Assembly: GCA_025454125.1 (NCBI GenBank)
Contig: JALOPA010000119.1
Location: 1 to 6,427 of the forward strand
Direction of reading: 5' to 3'
From: Thermodesulfobacteriota bacterium
GTDB lineage: Bacteria > Desulfobacterota > DSM-4660 > Desulfatiglandales > HGW-15
Length of the DNA stretch: 6,427 bases
In this document: piece after piece, positions 1 to 4,773 of the stretch
How positions within the stretch are numbered: the first letter of the stretch is position 1
Layout: every line of letters starts with the position of its first letter
Translations under genes and position numbers: made by a program
The notes under the pieces: generated by a model
The model's input: only the letters and a program-made list of their open reading frames with translations
What the model was told of the DNA's origin: nothing
Database searches by the model: none

Positions 1-203
1 CATTGAACGGAGAACAGTGAACGGTGAACTCTTCGTCCTTGTCGGTGAACGGACAACGGTGATCGGTGAACTCTTCGTCCTTGTCGGTGAACGGACAACG
101 GTGATCGGTGAACTCTTCGTCCTTCTCGGTGAACGGACAACGGTGAACGGTGAACTCTTCGTTTTTCTCGGTGAACGGACAACAGTGAACGGTGAACTAT
201 CTT
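1..203. repeat. 42-bp tandem repeat array upstream of threonine dehydratase gene
   Basis: Four full 42-bp units start at 24, 66, 108 and 150. Each opens with GTGAACTCTTCG and carries GGTGAACGGACAAC in its second half. A partial unit lies on the left (1-23), and the first eight bases or so of a fifth unit begin at 192. Units 1 and 2 are identical; unit 3 differs by a base or two; unit 4 has a T-rich change (CGTTTTTCTC) and small substitutions. Inside each unit the shorter motif GGTGAACGG / GGTGATCGG recurs, so the array looks built from a smaller GTGAACGG-like seed. The period is a multiple of three, which leaves one frame open through the array; I regard that as a by-product. The array runs to within 12 bp of the downstream ATG and supplies the only purine-rich stretch in front of it. 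Confidence 0.95.
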
Positions 204-1415
204 ATGCCCGTCCAGTTCAAACACATCCAAATGGCTCAAGAGAGGTTTGCCGGGGTAATCCAGCCCTCTCCTCTCATCCGGTCCAGTTACTTGAGCCGGA
301 TCGTCGGCTCTGAAGTCTTTCTTAAATTGGAAAATCTCCAGGAAACCGGGTCCTTCAAGGTGCGGGGCGCCTACAACCGCCTCATCCATCTGTCCCTTGA
401 TGAAAAGGAAAAGGGTGTGATCGCGGCTTCCGCAGGCAACCATGCCCAGGGGGTGGCCTGGGCTTCCGCCCGGCTCGGGATCAAAGCCACCATTGTCATG
501 CCTGAGGACGTTTCCATCCGAAAGCTGCTGGCCGTCAGGGAATATGGGGCTGAGGTGATCCTTTTCGGAAAGCAGTTTAGTGATGCTTACAAACACGCTG
601 AACAGCTCGCCGGCCAAACGGGCAAGATCATGATTCCCACCTTCGCCGACCCTCATGTCATCTCGGGGCAGGGCACCGTGGGGCTGGAGATTATGGAGGC
701 CCTGGATAAGGACACAGCGGTGGTGGTGCCGGTAGGCGGAGGGGGGTTGATCTCCGGCATTGCCCTCGCGGCAAAGGCCCTTGTTCCCGGAGTCCGAGTC
801 ATCGGTGTGCAAACCAGTGTCTGCCCTTCCATGATCCGGTCCCTGCAGCAGGGATCTCCTTCCCTGGTGGAGGTGTGCCACACCCTTGCAGACGGCATTG
901 CCGTCAACCGGCCCGGGGACCTCAATTTCTCCATCATTCAGAAATACGTGGACGAGATGGTGGGCGTCGATGAAGAAAGCATCGCAAGCGCGATCTTCAA
1001 TCTTCTAGACAAAGCCAACATCATCGCTGAAGGATCTGGGGCTGTTCCCCTGGCAGCCCTCATGGAGAGCCGCATCACCCACCGCTCGAAACGCTACATC
1101 CTCATTATCAGCGGCGGCAACATCGAGATCAACACCATCGACCGGATCCTGCAAAGGGGCTCCATCCGCATGGGAAGGCTCATCCGCATCGAGGTGGACC
1201 TTCTCGACGTTCCAGGGTCTCTGTGGAAACTCATCGGGATTGTCGCCCGAGAAAAAGCCAACATCCTCCACATCCTCCATGACCGTCTGACACCTGAAAA
1301 CCCCATCCAGGTCAGCCGCGTCAAGCTCAACCTCGAAACGCGCGGCCACGACCACGCCAAAGAAGTCATAGCCAAACTCCGGGAAGCCGGCTACAACATC
1401 AAGCAAACCCTCTGA
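204..1415 (+). CDS. ilvA: threonine ammonia-lyase (threonine dehydratase), medium form with C-terminal ACT domain
   Basis: This PLP enzyme deaminates L-threonine to 2-oxobutanoate and ammonia in the cytosol. That step is the entry to isoleucine synthesis, or a catabolic reaction in TdcB-like members. The 403-aa protein has the fold-type II catalytic domain at about residues 15-315: the PLP-lysine motif GSFKVRGA with Lys52, the substrate loop SAGNHAQG (about 76-83), the PLP-phosphate glycine loop VGGGGL (177-182) and SGGNIEI (303-309). Residues about 326-403 form one ACT-type domain (LIRIEVDLLDVPGSLWKL onward), the usual site of allosteric control. About 400 aa matches the medium form; the long IlvA has two ACT-like domains. 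The ATG at 204 is chosen because GGTGA (191-195) lies 8 bp upstream. A GTG at 192 and an ATG at 231 are alternatives with worse context. Whether the cell uses it for synthesis or breakdown cannot be told here; the symbol could equally be tdcB. Confidence 0.95.
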   Translation: MPVQFKHIQMAQERFAGVIQPSPLIRSSYLSRIVGSEVFLKLENLQETGSFKVRGAYNRLIHLSLDEKEKGVIAASAGNHAQGVAWASARLGIKATIVMPEDVSIRKLLAVREYGAEVILFGKQFSDAYKHAEQLAGQTGKIMIPTFADPHVISGQGTVGLEIMEALDKDTAVVVPVGGGGLISGIALAAKALVPGVRVIGVQTSVCPSMIRSLQQGSPSLVEVCHTLADGIAVNRPGDLNFSIIQKYVDEMVGVDEESIASAIFNLLDKANIIAEGSGAVPLAALMESRITHRSKRYILIISGGNIEINTIDRILQRGSIRMGRLIRIEVDLLDVPGSLWKLIGIVAREKANILHILHDRLTPENPIQVSRVKLNLETRGHDHAKEVIAKLREAGYNIKQTL

Positions 1416-1420
1416 ATCGA

Positions 1421-1531
1421 TCAGTTCTGCTTCGGCCGTGGCCTTTCATGCCCCCCGCCTCGGCACAATGCCTTAAGGAATTCTGCGATGAACGCCAGCC
1501 CTTCGGCAGCCTGTCTCCAGCTGGAGGTCAT
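1421..1531 (-). CDS. possible 36-aa ORF overlapping the desaturase stop codon
   Basis: The start ATG (1531-1529) overlaps the TGA of the upstream desaturase gene in an ATGA arrangement, the usual geometry for translational coupling. The predicted product has a central stretch AAEGLAFIAEFLKALC that could form an amphipathic helix, followed by a basic, proline-containing tail (HERPRPKQN). I do not recognise the sequence. There is no well-spaced ribosome binding site: GAGG directly abuts the ATG. It ends 5 bp beyond the stop of the convergent threonine dehydratase gene. It may be a real coupled small protein, the relic of a longer desaturase C-terminus, or chance. Confidence 0.25.
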   Translation of the reverse strand: MTSSWRQAAEGLAFIAEFLKALCRGGGHERPRPKQN

Positions 1532-2376
1532 CCCTCGTTCTGGGTGCCTCGGCGGTTGATGGCGTAATTGCCCTGCTTGCCTACAAAGGGAAGGATGAGC
1601 ATCCAGGGAAGGGTGAGCTTGGAGGGGTCCCGAAACTGGTTCAGGCCGATGGTCATCCCGTCGTGCCCCAGACGGGGCTGGCCCCGGTAGGTCCCCATGA
1701 GCCGGTCCCACCAGGAGAGATTAAATCCATAGTTGGAATTGGTCTCGCTCGGAAACACGGAATGATGGACCCGGTGCATGTCCGGGGTCACCACGAACCA
1801 GCGCAACACCCGGTCCAATGCCAGAGGGAGGAAGAAGTTTCCGTGGTTGAACATGGCCATGCCGTTCAGAATGATCTCAAAGAGCACCACGGCAAGAGCC
1901 GGGGCCCCAAGGACGACGACCGCCCCGAATTTGATCACCATGGAGATCAGGATCTCAATCGGATGGAAACGGATGCCTGTGGTCAGATCATAGTCCAGGT
2001 CGGCATGATGCATCATGTGCAGGCGCCAGAGCGTAGGAACGGCATGGAACATGACGTGCTGAAGGTAGATGATGAAGTCGAGGAGGATGACGGAAGCAAG
2101 CACCACCATCCAGTAAGGAAGGTCCAACACGTTAAACACCCCCCAGCTTTTCTGGTCAACCCAGAGGGCGAGCTGAACCGCTGTTACAGGGAACACGATG
2201 CGCAGCAACACTGTGCTGATGACCACCACTCCCAGATTTCCGAACCACCGGCTCACCTTGGACGTGGTCAGCGGCCGCCGCGGCGCCAGAACCTCAAACA
2301 GGCCTATGAGCAGAAGAATGCCGAAAAAGAAAGCCAGGCGGATGGTCGCTTCATGTTGGTTTACGAATTCGGTCAT
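1528..2376 (-). CDS. fatty acid hydroxylase / sterol desaturase family membrane protein
   Basis: This belongs to the integral-membrane di-iron oxygenase family that includes sterol desaturases, C-4 methyl oxidases and fatty acid hydroxylases, which use O2 to hydroxylate or desaturate lipids. The 282-aa protein has hydrophobic segments near residues 13-30, 48-70, 88-105 and 142-170. The iron-binding histidine clusters are in the family order: HVMFH (107-111), HMMHH (120-124), further His at 138 and 178, and HRVHH (201-205) preceded by TPDM. Together they are diagnostic of the fold. The substrate cannot be told from sequence; bacterial members act on hopanoids, sterol-like lipids or fatty acids. 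The start is ATG 2376 with GGAGTGA about 7 bp upstream. A TTG two codons earlier sits too close to that site. The gene is convergent with the threonine dehydratase gene and has its own candidate promoter. Confidence 0.93.
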   Translation of the reverse strand: MTEFVNQHEATIRLAFFFGILLLIGLFEVLAPRRPLTTSKVSRWFGNLGVVVISTVLLRIVFPVTAVQLALWVDQKSWGVFNVLDLPYWMVVLASVILLDFIIYLQHVMFHAVPTLWRLHMMHHADLDYDLTTGIRFHPIEILISMVIKFGAVVVLGAPALAVVLFEIILNGMAMFNHGNFFLPLALDRVLRWFVVTPDMHRVHHSVFPSETNSNYGFNLSWWDRLMGTYRGQPRLGHDGMTIGLNQFRDPSKLTLPWMLILPFVGKQGNYAINRRGTQNEG

Positions 2377-2437
2377 GGTCAAATCACTCCGGCCGGGGCG
2401 TCGAGGCTCACAAGGGCTGTTGGTTCATTCGGTCATA

Positions 2438-2465
2438 AAATTAGTCGTCAGGCGGCCTATGTCAA
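2438..2465 (-). promoter_or_regulatory. candidate sigma-70 promoter for the desaturase gene
   Basis: On the minus strand a perfect -35 hexamer TTGACA (2465-2460) is followed after 16 bp by TAATTT (2443-2438), a weak -10. It lies about 60 bp upstream of the desaturase ATG. The -35 is convincing but the -10 matches the consensus at only three of six positions, so this is a suggestion only. Confidence 0.35.
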
Positions 2466-2503
2466 GCTTGCTCGGTCTGCCCTCCTATCCCAAATGGCCA
2501 TGA

Positions 2504-2558
2504 TTTGTGCATGGTATGTCGGAATTTCGTCGACATACTATGCCAGCTTTCGCACAAA
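2504..2558. repeat. nested imperfect palindrome in the intergenic region
   Basis: Inner arms GCATGGTATGTCG (2509-2521) and CGACATACTATGC (2531-2543) pair over 13 positions with one G/A difference, tolerated as G-U in RNA, around a 9-base loop. An outer pair, TTTGTGC (2504-2510) and GCACAAA (2552-2558), is also complementary. The element lies about 40 bp upstream of the candidate desaturase -35 box. It is not followed by a T-tract on either strand, so it does not look like an intrinsic terminator. It could be an operator, a small repeat element, or the scar of one. Confidence 0.7.
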
Positions 2559-2705
2559 AAACTCCACCTGGTCCCGCGAGTTCTTCTTGGATGTTGCAAC
2601 AAGAATCAGGATCGTCTAAAAGGTTCTAATCCGGTATCAATGATGCCTTAAAGGCCCTACGTTCGGCTAGATCAGCAACCATAAAGACATATCTGATATC
2701 GCAAT

Positions 2706-2960
2706 ATGATTTACCTTGATCGTAATGCTACGACGCCCATCTTACCCGAGGTTCTGGAAGCGATGATGCCCTACCTGACCTCCGAATGGGGCAATCCATC
2801 CAGTTCCTACAAGTTCGGCTCCAAGCTCAAATCAGTCATCGAAACGGCACGGGCTCAGGTGGCTGAATTGATCGGTGCCCACACGTCGGAAATTATTTTG
2901 ACCTCCTGCGCGACAGAGAGCAACAACGCGGCAATTCACGCAGCCATCAAGAGCAATTGA
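2706..2960 (+). pseudogene. truncated cysteine desulfurase (NifS/IscS/DndA-type), N-terminal stub
   Basis: Intact family members are PLP enzymes of about 380-400 aa that take sulfur from cysteine for Fe-S clusters, thio-tRNA or, for DndA, DNA phosphorothioation. This ORF gives only the first 84 residues: the N-terminal motif YLDRNATTP (3-11), [11 protein letters not shown] (29-39) and the cofactor-phosphate loop TSCATESNN (66-74), followed at once by TGA. The PLP lysine, the sulfur-carrying active-site cysteine loop and the C-terminal domain are all absent, and I see no continuation in any frame downstream, so it cannot be catalytic. It has no clear ribosome binding site. The GATESNN-like form of the loop occurs in both NifS-like and DndA-like members, so the sub-family is open. 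Its end lies 7 bp from the end of an opposing restriction-gene fragment. Confidence 0.85.
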
Positions 2961-2966
2961 GCGTTA

Positions 2967-3210
2967 TTAGCAAAAGAATCCGTGTCGGTTGCGATGCCAG
3001 CCGAGGTAGTCACGTTCAGGCCAGTACTTGGATTCACCTGGCAGAAAAACCCTTCTCCATCATCTCCAAGATGACCAACAGAAGAAGCGGCTTGTGAGGC
3101 GCAGGATTTCCTCGCGCGCGGTCAATCCGAAGTGTTGCGAGCTTCTGTAACCAGTAATTTTGATCTTTGGCCATCGCTTCAGTGGATTCTTGGAGGCTCT
3201 TGCTTAGCAT
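2967..3210 (-). pseudogene. HNH-type restriction endonuclease fragment, frameshifted
   Basis: From ATG 3210 a 58-aa frame runs to TGA 3036-3034 and contains LQKLATLRIDRARG, then APHKPLLLLVILEMMEKG (residues about 37-54). This is the conserved N-terminal signature 'LRvdRarG.pAPHKPLLLL' of a family of HNH restriction endonucleases, some of which cut phosphorothioated or otherwise modified DNA. The frame is lost at a run of five T (minus strand; 3045-3049). Dropping one T lets it continue as FLPGES..., and the shifted frame stays open to TAA 2969-2967. The catalytic HNH domain, normally some 150 or more residues further on, is absent. It is therefore a broken gene: frameshifted and truncated. 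The residues after LPG no longer resemble the family, so the breakpoint is probably near 3030. Too short for routine gene callers. Confidence 0.7.
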
Positions 3211-3259
3211 AAAGTTGAGTTAAGGAGTCTTTGATGTCTTTGTATGATGCAGCGGCCAT
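3179..3259 (-). other. 26-codon open stretch overlapping the HNH fragment, possible gene remnant
   Basis: A short minus-strand frame from ATG 3259 to TGA 3181-3179 reads AAASYKDIKDSLTQLY and then AKQEPPRIH. The part KDIKDSLTQLY resembles the extreme N-terminus of DndC-type DNA sulfur-modification proteins (IKDEI..LY), but only about a dozen residues are involved. It could equally be the natural N-terminus of the frameshifted HNH gene. No ribosome binding site is visible. Confidence 0.2.
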
Positions 3260-3515
3260 TTTAAACAGGTTCTCGTGGAGGAGTTGACTTATCTTGCCCT
3301 TGCCTGAAGGGCAATACCCTTTGGCCGAAGGATGGCGATCCCGACAGAAATAGAGGTCATTGTCAAACTTATTCAGGAAATTACCTCAGGCCTATCTCAG
3401 AATTCAAGGGAAATCCATCTCGGCCCTTCCATCGGGCGGGCTCAATTGACAACTCTGTCGTCATTTGTCATTCCAAATGACGACAGAGTTGTCAAAACAC
3501 GATTTCGCCCTAAAC
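3260..3515. other. gene-poor stretch with two hairpins
   Basis: Between the restriction-gene remnant and higA I see no gene I can support. It contains a small stem TTGCCCTT / AAGGGCAA (3294-3301 and 3307-3314, 5-base loop, no T-tract after it) and the strong 22-bp inverted repeat described separately. A plus-strand frame from 3332 is open for about 40 codons of plausible-looking residues, but then runs on antisense to higA. Confidence 0.5.
3446..3495. repeat. perfect 22-bp inverted repeat
   Basis: Arms 3446-3467 and 3474-3495 are exact reverse complements, from TTGACAACTCTG at the outer end to TCATTTG at the loop, separated by a 6-base loop (TCATTC). The element begins 20 bp beyond the higA stop codon on the minus strand, where a terminator would sit. 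However, neither strand has a T-tract after the stem, so classical intrinsic termination is not supported. It could be an RNA 3'-end stabiliser, a regulator or recombinase site, or a miniature mobile-element hairpin. Confidence 0.92.
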
Positions 3516-3845
3516 CTAGGCCTCGGATTCAACGGAAGCGACCGGCTCGATTTTCGATAACTCGTTTTCCATTCGCCGCTCGACATGCCACAAATCATAA
3601 GCTTGCTGCATGCGCAGCCATAGCTCCGGCCCGTTCCCTGCAAACTTGCCGATCCTGAGGGCCATGTCCGTCGTGATCGGATGGGTGCAGGCCAGGATAC
3701 GGTGCAACTGCTGACGGGAAACCCCTAAGCGTCTCGCAGCTTCGCTGACCGACAACCCGAGGGCAGGAAGTACATCCTCACGAAGAACCTCACCCGGATG
3801 TGCTGGAGAGCGCTTCAAAGGTCTTTTTGCCGAATATTTTTCCAT
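3516..3845 (-). CDS. higA: HigA-family antitoxin, XRE-type helix-turn-helix
   Basis: This is the antitoxin of a HigBA-type toxin-antitoxin pair. HigA binds HigB and represses the operon through its helix-turn-helix. The 109-aa product has the family opening PAHPGEVLREDVLPALGLS (about 14-32), a helix-turn-helix at about 32-52 (SEAARRLGVSRQQLHRIL) and the HigA hallmark ITTDMALRIGKF, then GPELWLRMQQAYDLW (57-86). A basic N-terminus and an acidic tail (VESEA) flank this core. ATG 3845 is preferred because GAGGA lies about 6 bp upstream; a TTG four codons earlier lacks such a site. It starts 8 bp after the toxin-remnant stop codon, in the usual toxin-first order. It appears complete, but its toxin partner is truncated. 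Confidence 0.93.
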   Translation of the reverse strand: MEKYSAKRPLKRSPAHPGEVLREDVLPALGLSVSEAARRLGVSRQQLHRILACTHPITTDMALRIGKFAGNGPELWLRMQQAYDLWHVERRMENELSKIEPVASVESEA

Positions 3846-3853
3846 GCCGTTCC

Positions 3854-4003
3854 TCAATGATACTTTTCAAGATCGACCCGCAGCGCCTCCCCTTGTTCCC
3901 ACTCAAAGGTGATGGACCAAGGGCCGCTCACATGTATGCTATAATGTTTATGGGATCCTCGAAGGGCGTTTAGATTGAACCCTGGCAAGTCAATCAGGAA
4001 CAT
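3854..4003 (-). pseudogene. higB: N-terminally truncated HigB-type toxin (RelE/ParE superfamily)
   Basis: HigB is a ribosome-dependent mRNA endonuclease of about 90-100 aa. From ATG 4003 only 49 residues remain: LPGFNLNALRGSH (6-18), SIHVSGPWSITFEWEQG (22-38) and the C-terminal VDLEKYH (43-49). These match the second half of HigB proteins ('LPG.RL.ALKG...YSIRVN.QWRI.FRW.dGdA..V...DYH'), including the terminal Tyr-His. Upstream of the ATG the frame is closed by TGA, and no frame of the next 50 bp or so restores the first half. The loss thus reaches to about the end of the DUF5131 gene. Toxin function is probably lost. Too short for routine gene callers. The stop codon overlaps the higA ribosome binding region, so the operon layout is preserved. 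Confidence 0.8.
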
Positions 4004-4056
4004 GCCCGTTCAAATTCCAGCCTCGATGTCCAGGATCCATCTCTTCCTTACGACTG

Positions 4057-4773
4057 TTAGGCCGCCGCCCTAGGCATTTCGTCCCAAATTCGTCCTTCGA
4101 GCGTTCGGCCACTTCTCTTTTTGTTTGTGCCTCCCCACTGCTTAAAAAAGAAAGCTACCCCAGCATCAAGACATTGGTCCCTTATGCTCGTGGCCCATTC
4201 CTCTTTCATTGGCCTCGCCTTTGGCCCTGATTCTCCTCCGACTATCACCCAATCGATGCCAGTCAGGTCCAGCCCCGAAATCGGTCCCAGCAAAGGCTCG
4301 ATCGACAGAAATTTCACACATGCATCTGTCTGCCTGAGAATGCCGATTCTTTGGATGTAATCTTTATTCTCAACGCTTACCCCCATCCAGATATTCCTTG
4401 CCCATGGCAACGACCGACTGAGTTCCGCAAGGCGTTCGGCGCGCTTGGTCAGGATTTGGAAATGATGCTGTGGCAGGCTCCGCATCACCTCAAACGCTTT
4501 CTGAATAAAGGACGCTGGCACGTCTTTGTGGAACAGGTCGCTCATGGAATTGACAAAGACCATCGACGGTCTCCTCCACCCGAAAGGAGCCCTTAACGCG
4601 TTCTCGTGCAAAGTGACTTTGAATCCCTCACTGTAGTTTGGCTGCCCCATGGATTGCAGCCGCCTCGCCATCCGTTCCGCATAACAGTTCAGGCACCCTG
4701 GACTTATCTTTGTACATCCCGTTACCGGGTTCCATGTGTATTCTGTCCATTCGATTGATGACTTGCTCCCCAT
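4057..4773 (-). CDS. Gp37/Gp68-family (DUF5131) three-cysteine-motif protein
   Basis: This family is known from phages, mobile elements and bacterial islands; its reaction is unassigned. The 238-aa protein looks full length. It opens with SIEWTEYTWNPVTGCTKISP and carries the cluster C20-x6-C27-x2-C30 followed by YAERMA, the 'three-Cys motif'. This is suggestive of an Fe-S cluster and compared by some with radical-SAM proteins, although the spacing is not the classical CxxxCxxC. Other conserved blocks are VNSMSDLFH (74-82), FQILTKR (105-111), GVSVEN (131-136), LSIEPLLG (156-163), VGGESGPKARPM (178-189) and the C-terminal FFKQWGG (209-215) and GRIWDEMP (227-234). Its ATG lies within the TGATG that ends tcmP, and AGGAG in the tcmP tail is a plausible ribosome binding site. 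The two are almost certainly co-translated. Confidence 0.93.
   Translation of the reverse strand: MGSKSSIEWTEYTWNPVTGCTKISPGCLNCYAERMARRLQSMGQPNYSEGFKVTLHENALRAPFGWRRPSMVFVNSMSDLFHKDVPASFIQKAFEVMRSLPQHHFQILTKRAERLAELSRSLPWARNIWMGVSVENKDYIQRIGILRQTDACVKFLSIEPLLGPISGLDLTGIDWVIVGGESGPKARPMKEEWATSIRDQCLDAGVAFFFKQWGGTNKKRSGRTLEGRIWDEMPRAAA

Larger units (their letters stand above)
2383..2705. other. intergenic gap between divergent desaturase and cysteine desulfurase stub
   Basis: This stretch of about 320 bp holds the desaturase promoter candidate and the nested palindrome. On the minus strand from about 2619 to 2465 one frame reads as protein-like residues (for example SRDQVEFFVRKLA, then after a TAG YVDEIPTYHAQIMAIW). 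The complementary plus frame is also open to a TAA ending at 2619. This may be a decayed gene fragment, but I could not decide the strand or assign a family. Confidence 0.4.

Noticed and set aside
17..313. 98-codon plus-strand frame made mainly of a 14-residue repeat
   Set aside because: It arises because the 42-bp repeat period is a multiple of three. It then runs into the threonine dehydratase gene in the wrong frame, with no family resemblance.
653..1406. Several minus-strand frames inside the threonine dehydratase gene
   Set aside because: They are antisense shadows of a complete, recognised enzyme gene, with no ribosome binding sites or family motifs.
1515..1526. 12-bp palindrome CTCCAGCTGGAG after the desaturase stop
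   Set aside because: It has no loop and no T-tract, so it cannot act as a standard terminator and may be coincidental.
1663..2619. 318-codon plus-strand frame opposite the desaturase gene
   Set aside because: It is antisense to a gene with clear di-iron histidine motifs, and its own sequence is rich in His, Asp, Gln and Arg as expected of a reverse-complement shadow.
3294..3314. 8-bp stem with 5-base loop as a terminator
   Set aside because: There is no T-tract on either side and no gene ending nearby.
3332..3658. 108-codon plus-strand frame across the inverted repeat and higA
   Set aside because: Only the first 40 or so codons look protein-like. The rest is antisense to higA, the ATG has no properly spaced ribosome binding site, and no family was recognised.
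3940..3945. TATAAT on the plus strand
   Set aside because: It lies inside the HigB remnant with no -35 box at a suitable distance and no plus-strand gene downstream, so it is likely chance.
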